A stretch of 22,068 bases of DNA from Thermodesulfovibrionales bacterium (lineage in GTDB: Bacteria > Nitrospirota > Thermodesulfovibrionia > Thermodesulfovibrionales > SM23-35): the NCBI GenBank assembly GCA_022013235.1, contig JAKLQR010000068.1, positions 1 through 22,068 on the forward strand. Direction: 5' to 3'. Under the pieces are notes generated by a model that saw nothing but the letters and a program-made list of their open reading frames with translations, was not told the DNA's origin and did not search any database. Shown piece after piece: positions 15,253 through 22,046 of the stretch (the first letter of the stretch is position 1; each line of letters opens with the position of its first letter). The translations under genes were made by a program, and so were the position numbers.

Positions 15253-16890
15253 TTATGGTTCCATGGCAGCATGCCGCTGCAGCGCCTTTGGCACATACCA
15301 TCTATACAGGTTATAGCTTATTCCTATAGGAGAGGGCTTGATTCCCCTGAACCGCGCATGCACAATAGGGGTTGCGTCCGGCACATAAAGGAAGATATAC
15401 GGCAACTCTTCGGCAAGTATCTCCTGAATTTTGAAATATGCCTTCTTCCGTTCCTCTGTATCAAACGTCCGCCTCCCCTTCTCCAGAAGCGCATCAACCT
15501 CCGGATTCTTATACCCGACAAAATTAAATTCTTTCTCTTTTGTCTTACTGGAATGCCATATATCGTACTGGTCAGGGTCAAGGCCTATGCTCCATCCGAG
15601 TATGACCGCCTGGAACCGCCGTTTATCAATGAATTCGTTAATGAACGTGCTCCATTCAAGCACCCGGATATCCACCTTTATTCCTATTTTGGCGAGCTTC
15701 CATTGAATAATCGTAGCAGTGTTCATCCTGAGGCTGTTCCCCATGTTGGTAAGGATGGTGAACATAAACGGGCTCCCGTCTTTGTCGAGGACGCCGTCTC
15801 CGTCCGTATCTTTCCAACCGGCCTCTTTGAGCAATTCTTTTGCCTTCTCAAGATCATACCCGTATGTTCTTACCCTGGGGTTGTAAGGCCAGGTATCGGG
15901 CACGTATGGGCCTGTCGCGGGTTTGCCAAGACCGAAGAGGACAACATCAACAATCTCCTTTTTGTCTATCGCATACGCAATCGCCTGCCTAACCCGTTTG
16001 TCCTGAAAGAATGGATGCCTGAGGTTGAACCCCATATAGGTATAGGCAAATACAGGGTAGCGGAATTTCTGAAAATTCTCTTTGAAATAGCCGGTATCTG
16101 TCTGCTTTGTATACTGAATCGGCGTAAGGCCCATGTAATCTATTCCCCCTGCCTTGAGTTCAAGAAACATGGTTGCCGGGTCGGGTATTATTTTGTAGAT
16201 GTACCGGTCGATATACGGCCTTCCCTGAAAATAGTCCCTGTTCGATTCGAGAATTACATCCTGCCCCGGCGTCCAGGTGCGGAGTTTGTAGCGGCCCAGC
16301 CCCACGGGGTTTCTGCCGAAATCGGTTTTCGCAATATCCTTGCCCTCAAGCAGATGTTTCGGAAGCACCACCAGGTTCCCCCATGACGTGAGCGCCGGCG
16401 CAAAGGGTTTCCGGTAGGTAACCCTGAATGTGTAAGGGTCCGGCGCTTCTGCTTTCTTCACCTGCAGATAATCCTCCTGATATGCTGTCGGCGTCTTCTC
16501 ATTGATGATGGTTTTGTAGCCGAACATGATATCTTCTGCAGTGAACTCAACTCCGTCGAACCACCTTACCCCTTTTCTCAGGTGGAAGGTGATGACAAGG
16601 CCGTCAGGTGAAATAACCCATGACTCCGCGAGATCACCGATGACGCTGAGGTCGGTATCGTACTTCACGAGGCCGTTGAAGATAAGGCCGGCAACGTCGT
16701 GAGAAGCGCTGTCGCCTGCGAGCATGGGGATCAGGATACTCGGTTCTCCGATTGAGCCTGCTATCAGCGCATCGCCATATGCAGGCTCATCAGATACATC
16801 TTTCACCGTCTGTTTTCCGTTCTCAGGAGATTTATGCCTGCACCCGAAAATTATGAGGAAAACAAGGATGAGATACAGTATTTTTTTCAT
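15253..16890 (-). CDS. Solute-binding lipoprotein, family 5 (peptide/nickel type)
   Basis: The protein captures peptides, nickel chelates or similar solutes outside the inner membrane and hands them to DppBC. The signal is a lipoprotein type: MKKILYLILVFLIIFGC, with the Cys as the lipidated residue. Family-5 features follow: AGLIFNGLVKYDTDLSVIGD, LAESWVISPDGLVITFHLRK and GVRWFDGVEFTAEDI near residues 70-135, and the later QAIAYAIDKKEIV region. I place the start at 16890 because it gives a compact lipoprotein signal. The frame is open to an ATG at 16935 and another at 16905, and neither has a better ribosome site, so the start is uncertain. It is first in the operon. The ligand is unknown. Confidence 0.92.
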   Translation of the reverse strand: MKKILYLILVFLIIFGCRHKSPENGKQTVKDVSDEPAYGDALIAGSIGEPSILIPMLAGDSASHDVAGLIFNGLVKYDTDLSVIGDLAESWVISPDGLVITFHLRKGVRWFDGVEFTAEDIMFGYKTIINEKTPTAYQEDYLQVKKAEAPDPYTFRVTYRKPFAPALTSWGNLVVLPKHLLEGKDIAKTDFGRNPVGLGRYKLRTWTPGQDVILESNRDYFQGRPYIDRYIYKIIPDPATMFLELKAGGIDYMGLTPIQYTKQTDTGYFKENFQKFRYPVFAYTYMGFNLRHPFFQDKRVRQAIAYAIDKKEIVDVVLFGLGKPATGPYVPDTWPYNPRVRTYGYDLEKAKELLKEAGWKDTDGDGVLDKDGSPFMFTILTNMGNSLRMNTATIIQWKLAKIGIKVDIRVLEWSTFINEFIDKRRFQAVILGWSIGLDPDQYDIWHSSKTKEKEFNFVGYKNPEVDALLEKGRRTFDTEERKKAYFKIQEILAEELPYIFLYVPDATPIVHARFRGIKPSPIGISYNLYRWYVPKALQRHAAMEP

Positions 16891-16988
16891 TCGTGCTGCT
16901 GCCATTCCTGAATATTCAAACCACTCCTCTATCATTTATAGAGTTGATATTACCCCCCAAAATTTTTAAATTTTTTAGATATTCCTCT

Positions 16989-17088
16989 GTCATTCCCCGA
17001 CTTGATCGGGGAATCCAGTATCAGAAGTTTTGAAATAAAGAACTGGATTATCCGGTCAAGCCGGATAATGACAACCATTGGAACAGAG
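16989..17088. repeat. Palindromic intergenic repeat with AATGACAACC tail, copy 1
   Basis: The left unit GTCATTCCCCGACTTGATCG and the right unit reading CCGGTCAAGCCGGATAATGAC form an imperfect inverted pair, each also self-palindromic (CCCCGA...TCGGGG; ATTATCCGG...CCGGATAAT). It ends AATGACAACCATTGGAACAGAG in two blocks. The 3' part recurs at 20132-20154. It lies between the end of uvrA and the start of the binding-protein gene and could help end uvrA transcription, though no U-run follows. Confidence 0.7.
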
Positions 17089-17106
17089 TTCGCCCGGGAT
17101 AGTCTT

Positions 17107-19890
17107 CTACCCCTGCGAATTATACTCACTGAGATACCTGCCGGTATACGACTCTTTCGATTTTACTATGTCTTCGGGTGCGCCTGCAAAGATTATCCTG
17201 CCGCCCCTCTCTCCTCCTTCGGGCCCCAGGTCAATAATCCAGTCTGACGCCCTTATTACATCGAGGTTATGTTCTATCACGAGCACGGTATTCCCAGAGG
17301 CAATGAGCTGCTGAAGGACGCCCATGAGGGCCTCGACGTCCCTGAAATGGAGCCCGATTGTCGGCTCGTCGAGGACATATAAAAACCCTTTGGCTCTGTC
17401 CGTCTTCAGTTTTGATGGTTGCAGATTGATCATTTCAGCGCAGATTTTGAGCCTCTGCGCCTCCCCTCCGGAAAGCGTAGTGGCCGGCTGACCCAGCCTG
17501 AGATAACCCAGGCCGATCTCCTGCATGAGCAATAATTTGTCCCTTATCTTGGACGAATCGTCAAACAATGCGATGGCCTCGTCAACGGTCATGGCGAGGA
17601 TGTCATGAATATTCCTGCCACGGTAGGCAACTCGCAGGGCTTCCGGCTTGTATCTCTTCCCGTTGCATTCCTCGCAGGTTATGTAGAGGTCCTCGAAAAA
17701 GTACATCTCCAGCTTCTGGTATCCCGCACCTTTGCACGCTTCGCATCTGCCTCCCGACACGTTAAACGAAAAAAAACCCGGTCCATATCCATATGTTCGA
17801 GCTTCCCTCTCCTCTGCAAAAAGTTTTCTGACCAGGTCGAAAATCTTGAGATAGGTTACAGGGTTCGAGCGCGGACTTCGGCCTATCGGCGTCTGTGCAA
17901 TAAGCTTAACGCCTTTTATATGCTCCTTCCCCTCGATCTTCTTATAGGGAAGCGGGAAACTCTGTTCTGTCCTGAATTCCTTCGCAAGCGCCCGGTACAG
18001 AGTCTCTACTACGAGACTACTCTTTCCGGACCCTGAAACACCGGTTACGGCAGTCATGGTTACCAATGGGATAGAGAGATCGACTGATTGCAGATTGTTG
18101 CCGGAAGCGCCACGGAGTATGAGTCTCTTCGCTTCCTGCATCCTGTTGCCATAGCCTTGGGGTCTCACAGGCGGCCTGATCTTTTCAATCCCCTTTAAAT
18201 AACGGGCGGTAAGCGTATTCGATTTCAGAAACTCGTCTTTCGATCCTGCGAATACGGTTTCTCCACCCATCTGGCCCCCACCTGGGCCAAGTTCTACAAT
18301 CCAGTCTGCAGAAGCGATAATCTTTTTGTCGTGCTCCACGACAAGGACAGTGTTGCCGAGACCTGCGAGGTCAGACATGATGCCGGCTATAATGTCGGTG
18401 TCTCTTGGATGGAGTCCTATTGTAGGTTCGTCGAGAACATAGAGGATGCCTGTCAAAAAAGAACCTATCTGATTCGCCAGATTGACCCTCTGATATTCTC
18501 CCCCGGAAAGCGTCCTCCCATCGCGGCTGAGGCTCAGATACTCGGTTCCGACCTTCCTGAGGAAACCGAGCTTCATGGTTACCTGCCGGAGGATCTCTTT
18601 TGCCATATGCCTCTGGAATGGCGAGATATCGAGGTCATGAAAAAATTTAAGTGTTTCAGAGACCGGCATCATACAGATCTCCGCAATATCAAGCCCTGAA
18701 AGTTTGTACGCGAGCGCCTCCTTGCTCAGTCTTTTACCGTTGCAGATGGGGCATTCAAGTGGGTTTCTGTAGCGGCTGAGGAAAACCCTCACATGGAGCT
18801 TGTATCTCCTGCTTTCCAGGTCTTCAAAAAAATCATTGATTCCGTAAAAGCCGTCCCCGCCCTTAAACAACAACGCCTTCTCCTTTTCAGAGAAATCAGC
18901 GTACTGTTTATTGATGTCGAGTCCGCCAGATGGGGCATTTTTTATCATCTGCTGCTTCCACCACCGATATGCAGGCTTGTTCCATGGGTCTACTGCTCCC
19001 TTTGCCAGCGAAAGACTCTTGTCGGGAATCACAAGAGCTTCATCATATCTCAGGATGTTGCCGAAGCCTTTACATTCGGGACATGCCCCGACAGGATGAT
19101 TGAACGAAAAAAGAATCGGAAACGCGGCAGGTATGGTGATCTTGCATGCTTCACAGGCATTCTCGCCCGAAAAGTTCAGGGCGTTGCTTCCCTGGTCCTC
19201 CCCGATCAGGATTACCCTGACATTGCCTTTCCCTTCCTTCCACGCCATTTCAAGAGAATCGGAAAGCCTCGGATCATCCCTGAGAATGAGCCTGTCGAGA
19301 ACAACGGTGATATGGCCTTCCTGACTTCCGGCTTCCTGCCGGTTTAATTCGAGGTCAACGACTTCATCATTCAACCAGATTCTCTGATAGCCCCTGTTTT
19401 TCAGGTCGGCGATAGTTTCATCCGTTTCGAAAAGGATGAGTGCCTTTTCCCCCGAATGGTTTTCAATAAGTTCGGCGGCTACAAGGGACGTGTCCCACTT
19501 TTTGACCTCTTTCCCGCAATCCGGGCAGAAAGGAGTGGCTATTTTGGCATACAGGAGTCTGAACAGGTCATAAATCTCCGTAAGTGTGCCGACGGTAGAG
19601 CGTGATCCCCGGACCGGGTTTTTCTGTTCAAGGGCTATGGCAGGCCGGATATTATAGATCGCGTCAACATCAGGCCTGTCGAGTTTTTCGAGAAAGAGCC
19701 GCGCATAGGTTGAAAGAGACTCTATGAACCTCCATTGGCCCTCGGCAAATACCGTATCAAAGGCTAACGAAGATTTCCCGGAGCCAGATAGTCCTGTTAT
19801 GGCTATTACTTTATTGTGGGGGAGGGCGAGGCTGATGTTTTTCAGGTTATTCTGCCTGGCGCCTTCGATTATCAATCTCTTTTCGGACAT
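17107..19890 (-). CDS. uvrA: UvrABC excinuclease subunit A
   Basis: UvrA scans DNA as a dimer, recognises bulky lesions and loads UvrB in nucleotide excision repair. The 927-residue protein has two ABC modules: Walker A GLSGSGKSS at 33-41 with RSTVGTLTEIYD, signature LSGGEYQRVNLANQ and LYVLDEPTIGLHPRD; then Walker A GVSGSGKSS at 617-625, signature LSGGEAQRLKI and LYVLDEPTIGLHFRD. Zinc-knuckle CxxC pairs are seen (CPDC, CEAC, CPEC, CPIC, and the C-terminal CEACKGAGYQ/CEEC insertion domain). The UvrB-binding segment (about 125-245) is present but lacks the VRGRKGE stretch of classic UvrA. A TAAAAT lies a few bases before the start, and parS-like DNA lies 47 nt upstream of the ATG. No lesion is seen. 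Confidence 0.95.
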   Translation of the reverse strand: MSEKRLIIEGARQNNLKNISLALPHNKVIAITGLSGSGKSSLAFDTVFAEGQWRFIESLSTYARLFLEKLDRPDVDAIYNIRPAIALEQKNPVRGSRSTVGTLTEIYDLFRLLYAKIATPFCPDCGKEVKKWDTSLVAAELIENHSGEKALILFETDETIADLKNRGYQRIWLNDEVVDLELNRQEAGSQEGHITVVLDRLILRDDPRLSDSLEMAWKEGKGNVRVILIGEDQGSNALNFSGENACEACKITIPAAFPILFSFNHPVGACPECKGFGNILRYDEALVIPDKSLSLAKGAVDPWNKPAYRWWKQQMIKNAPSGGLDINKQYADFSEKEKALLFKGGDGFYGINDFFEDLESRRYKLHVRVFLSRYRNPLECPICNGKRLSKEALAYKLSGLDIAEICMMPVSETLKFFHDLDISPFQRHMAKEILRQVTMKLGFLRKVGTEYLSLSRDGRTLSGGEYQRVNLANQIGSFLTGILYVLDEPTIGLHPRDTDIIAGIMSDLAGLGNTVLVVEHDKKIIASADWIVELGPGGGQMGGETVFAGSKDEFLKSNTLTARYLKGIEKIRPPVRPQGYGNRMQEAKRLILRGASGNNLQSVDLSIPLVTMTAVTGVSGSGKSSLVVETLYRALAKEFRTEQSFPLPYKKIEGKEHIKGVKLIAQTPIGRSPRSNPVTYLKIFDLVRKLFAEEREARTYGYGPGFFSFNVSGGRCEACKGAGYQKLEMYFFEDLYITCEECNGKRYKPEALRVAYRGRNIHDILAMTVDEAIALFDDSSKIRDKLLLMQEIGLGYLRLGQPATTLSGGEAQRLKICAEMINLQPSKLKTDRAKGFLYVLDEPTIGLHFRDVEALMGVLQQLIASGNTVLVIEHNLDVIRASDWIIDLGPEGGERGGRIIFAGAPEDIVKSKESYTGRYLSEYNSQG

Positions 19891-19936
19891 CCTGATATTT
19901 TAACACGGTTCATGTGTTGTAAATGAAGATGGCGGT

Positions 19937-19952
19937 TGTTCCACGTGGAACA
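19937..19952. promoter_or_regulatory. parS: parS-like centromere site 1
   Basis: TGTTCCACGTGGAACA is a perfect 16-bp palindrome and differs from the common parS consensus TGTTTCACGTGAAACA only at the symmetric pair T/C and A/G; the form TGTTCCACGTGG is known from proteobacterial parS sites. ParB loads CTP-dependently on such sites and organises the chromosome origin region. No parA or parB gene is in the window. Confidence 0.85.
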
Positions 19953-20063
19953 TTTCTCTGAAGGCTCACCTTAAGAAATGCATTGAAAACCAGACCGGTT
20001 CAAAATAATGTTTGCCCTGCAATACCCATAAAGGATATGACTCTGTCTATAAAGTCGTGGTTT

Positions 20064-20154
20064 GTCATCCTCCGGCTTGACCGGGGGATCCATGCCACAT
20101 TGAAAAGACTGGTTTCCCCGATCGAGTCGGGGAATGACAACCTTTGGAACAGAG
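20064..20154. repeat. Palindromic intergenic repeat with AATGACAACC tail, copy 2
   Basis: GTCATCCTCCGGCTTGACCG at the left and CCCCGATCGAGTCGGGGAATG at the right are the two arms of an imperfect palindromic element, closing with AATGACAACCTTTGGAAC and then AGAG. The last 22 bases match copy 1 at 17067-17088 with one change. It sits between the two parS-like sites. Confidence 0.7.
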
Positions 20155-20179
20155 ATAGCTATACGTAATTATGGTCTAA

Positions 20180-20357
20180 GGGATACGGCTCAATTTCCGA
20201 ATCGAAATCACGGGTAATCCCGAATAGGCTTTGCCTTTCGGGACCGGAGACGGAGCGGAGGTCTCAGCCTCCAACATTCAATTCACCTTACAGTCAGAAA
20301 AAGGTTTGCACAGAAACAGAGGGAGTTTAGCTCGGTTCGGAAATTGGGCTGCATCCC
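20180..20357 (+). repeat. 171-178 bp dispersed repeat, copy A
   Basis: The terminal inverted repeats GGGATACGGCTCAATTTCCG and CGGAAATTGGGCTGCATCCC bound a core shared with copy B (21181-21351), including GACGGAGCGGAGGTCTCAGC and CTCCAACATTCAATTCACC. Copy A contains an extra hairpin (CCCGAATAGGC...GCCTTTCGGG) that brings an in-frame TAG at 20225-20227. The two copies lie in the same orientation, flanking the gene at 20525-21052. Confidence 0.8.
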
Positions 20358-20435
20358 TATCCTTATCTTTTAGACCGACAACAACGGGGCAACTGTTTTT
20401 CGAACAGTGTTGGCACGTTTCGGGTCAAAGAGTAA

Positions 20436-20451
20436 TGTTCCACGTGGAACA
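20436..20451. promoter_or_regulatory. parS: parS-like centromere site 2
   Basis: An exact second copy of TGTTCCACGTGGAACA, 499 bp from the first. Two identical 16-bp palindromes at this spacing are very unlikely by chance and match the clustered parS sites of many chromosomes. Confidence 0.85.
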
Positions 20452-20524
20452 TAGTACTATTCAATTGCAGACATTGTAATGATTCATTTAAACTATTGAG
20501 AAAACAGATACTGGAGCAATCACG

Positions 20525-21052
20525 ATGGAAGAGAGAAAACAACAGGTAAAAAAGAAAATCACGGAAGAAGATCAGATCGAGTCTATGAAACTCAAAGGGG
20601 TAAAGCAGTTTGTCTGGGATGTGCTTATTGAGGAGAAAAAATATGAACCCAGAGACATTACTGTTGATCCCGAATTCGTTCTGCAGTTGAATACTGGTAA
20701 GGCAAAAGTCAGTATGGACATGGTTCTCACGCTATCGGGAGTGAACTTTCTTGCCATAAAATGTTCCTCATCGGATATTGAATCCTGGGTGCGTTATGTT
20801 ACAGCATTTGCGCGCTCTGTGAACGATTACCAGATACCCTACGCCATGGTAACGGATGGAGAGAATGCGAAGATTATTGACGTCCTGAAAGGCACTTTTA
20901 TCGGCGAATCAATCTATGATATTTTTAACCGCGGACAGGCCATGGAAAAGATGAGGGACTTTCAGAAAATCCCCTGTCCTGAAAAAAGGCTTGAAAGGGA
21001 AAAGAGCATAGTGCATGCATTTGAAGGGATCAAATGCCCTCCGACAAAATAA
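20525..21052 (+). CDS. Stand-alone HsdR N-terminal-like domain protein, probably nuclease-inactive
   Basis: The 175-residue protein resembles the N-terminal PD-(D/E)xK domain found in type I restriction subunits (HsdR_N_2 type) but has no helicase part. KVSMDMVLTLSGVNFLAIKC (61-80) aligns with the core strand pair: D65 fits the first catalytic Asp and K79 the Lys, but the usual Glu of E-x-K is Ala77 (AIK). The later segment VTAFARSVNDYQIPYAMVTDG is typical of the fold (QWLRYAVA...YVVVTNG-like). Such proteins occur alone in many genomes with unknown function. A Shine-Dalgarno GGAG stands 7 nt before the ATG. It is flanked by direct copies of one repeat. I am confident of the fold similarity, not of a role. 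Confidence 0.78.
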   Translation: MEERKQQVKKKITEEDQIESMKLKGVKQFVWDVLIEEKKYEPRDITVDPEFVLQLNTGKAKVSMDMVLTLSGVNFLAIKCSSSDIESWVRYVTAFARSVNDYQIPYAMVTDGENAKIIDVLKGTFIGESIYDIFNRGQAMEKMRDFQKIPCPEKRLEREKSIVHAFEGIKCPPTK

Positions 21053-21180
21053 AGCGTGCATGACAGGTTAGGTTTTTTAGAATCATTCACGCATTTTCAG
21101 GGACACAAAACCTGTCCCGGTCTATCTGATTTATAAGGGTTTTTTTCTCACTCAATTCAGACCTGTCCAAAATAATCAGG

Positions 21181-21351
21181 CATCGGGATGCAGCTTAATT
21201 TCCAAATCGAAATCACGGGTAACTTCGAGGAGACCGAAGACGGAGCGGAGGTCTCAGCCTCCAACATTCAATTCACCTTACAGTCAGAGAAAGGTTTGCA
21301 GAAAAACAGGGGGAGTTTAGTTCGATTTGGAAATCCAGCTGCATCCCGATG
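21181..21351 (+). repeat. 171-178 bp dispersed repeat, copy B, with 56-codon frame
   Basis: The inverted ends are CATCGGGATGCAGCTTAATT and, on the other strand, CATCGGGATGCAGCTGGATT. An open frame from ATG 21188 to TAG 21356-21358 reads MQLNFQIEITGN, then EDGAEVSASNIQFTLQSEKG, then NRGSLVRFGN. The same frame is kept in copy A apart from one stop inside its extra hairpin, and several differences between the copies are synonymous (GAA/GAG, AGA/AGG, CGG/CGA, TTC/TTT). This suggests coding ancestry. No good ribosome site is visible. Confidence 0.75.
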
Positions 21352-21395
21352 TCCATAGCTGATCAGCTCGTTTACGTCATAAGCTGAACATACGA

Positions 21396-21530
21396 TACGG
21401 CGGATGTAGTATTTTTGCGGATTTATCCCGATTCTTATCGGGATCCCCCGGTCTACGACTCATAGAGAGTCCCGTCCCGAATGCTTTCGGGATCGGAACG
21501 AGAATGAGCAAAAATACTGCATCCGCCGTA
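21396..21530. mobile_element. MITE-like element, copy 2 (135 bp)
   Basis: The terminal inverted repeats agree at 22 of 23 positions: left TACGGCGGATGTAGTATTTT..., right ...AAAATACTGCATCCGCCGTA. The interior shares CGGATTTATCCCGATTC and GAACGAGAATGAGC-like sequence with copy 1 at 13250-13361 and contains CCCGAATGCTTTCGGG hairpin DNA. It has no coding capacity. Confidence 0.78.
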
Positions 21531-21618
21531 TTCATCCGTGAATTTATAGATAATAGGGGATCGAGGTTCATTTTAAAAATTCTCTTTGTAGATTAATAGG
21601 TTAGGGGGGGGTTGAAGC

Positions 21619-21643
21619 GAGGCAGTCCGATGCTTCCTGCCTC
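21619..21643 (-). terminator. Possible hairpin terminator of the small CxxC gene
   Basis: GAGGCAG and CTGCCTC form a 7-bp stem with an 11-nt loop, 14 nt past the stop of the minus-strand gene. On that strand no U-run follows (it continues GCTTCAACCCC), so intrinsic termination is doubtful. Confidence 0.3.
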
Positions 21644-21656
21644 CCGGAGAGAGTCT

Positions 21657-21848
21657 TTAATTACAGCGAGGCTCCCATTCGATAATGGTTTTACAGACCG
21701 GACACCTCACCATTACAGCCGGCATGCCATAAGGGTCTTTTCCCTGATCAGTTACATTGCGGACCAGATCATGAATGCCCAGAGTGAAGTTGCAATTCTT
21801 GCATACCTGCGTATTTGGAACCGGAATCGTAACAAACGGTCTGCTCAT
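21657..21848 (-). CDS. Small double-CxxC zinc-ribbon-like protein
   Basis: The 63-residue protein has two cysteine knuckles, CKNC (residues 16-19) and CPVC (49-52), the usual pattern of a small zinc ribbon, and near its end the motif KTIIEWEPRC. I do not recognise a named family. GGGAG lies about 10 nt before the ATG, and a near-consensus promoter (TTGACA-17-TATAAA) lies 43 nt upstream, which supports a real, well-expressed gene. No neighbouring gene is co-directional, so it is probably monocistronic. Function is unknown; a nucleic-acid or protein-binding role would be a guess. Confidence 0.7.
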   Translation of the reverse strand: MSRPFVTIPVPNTQVCKNCNFTLGIHDLVRNVTDQGKDPYGMPAVMVRCPVCKTIIEWEPRCN

Positions 21849-21890
21849 GGGCTGGTTCTCCCTCTTGCGCTTTATTTGTTATATTTATTA

Positions 21891-21919
21891 TTTATAATAT
21901 ATTTTTAAGCTTTTGTCAA
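21891..21919 (-). promoter_or_regulatory. Near-consensus sigma-70-like promoter
   Basis: On the minus strand, TTGACA (21919-21914) and TATAAA (21896-21891) are separated by 17 nt. Transcription would start near 21884, giving a leader of about 36 nt for the small CxxC gene. The spacer and flanks are AT-rich. Confidence 0.75.
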
Positions 21920-22046
21920 ACATACACCCTCTGCTTAAAAATAATGCTGTTATATCAATTAGTTAGCAAGGCATGCCTGATAGGGTCAGGTCAATAAGAA
22001 AAAACAAGGCTGTGAATTGATGAAAAAATCACATAATTGAAAAATA

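Larger units (their letters stand above)
19891..20524. other. 634-bp intergenic region with two parS-like sites and two repeats
   Basis: No protein gene is supported here. The region contains, in order, a parS-like palindrome (19937-19952), a palindromic repeat (20064-20154), copy A of a 178-bp repeat (20180-20357), a small hairpin ACTGTT-TTTCG-AACAGT near 20393-20409, and a second parS-like palindrome (20436-20451). An 82-residue frame from 20231 is only the repeat's own reading frame running on into unique DNA. Confidence 0.75.
21053..21656. other. 604-bp intergenic region made largely of repeats
   Basis: It contains a small hairpin GGGACA-n7-TGTCCC (near 21100-21118) after the HsdR-like gene, repeat copy B (21181-21351), the MITE-like copy 2 (21396-21530), a run of eight or more G near 21604-21611 and the hairpin at 21619-21643. 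No conventional gene is supported; a 56-codon frame inside copy B is discussed with that repeat. Confidence 0.65.

Noticed and set aside
15271..16386. Long plus-strand open frame (371 codons) opposite the binding-protein gene
   Set aside because: It is the antisense shadow of a clear family-5 solute-binding protein and has no recognisable domain.
18793..19347. Plus-strand frame of 184 codons inside uvrA
   Set aside because: It lies fully opposite conserved uvrA sequence and shows no protein-family motif or ribosome site.
20231..20479. 82-codon frame starting at a TTG
   Set aside because: It is the repeat's frame running into unique DNA and across the second parS site; it has no ribosome site.
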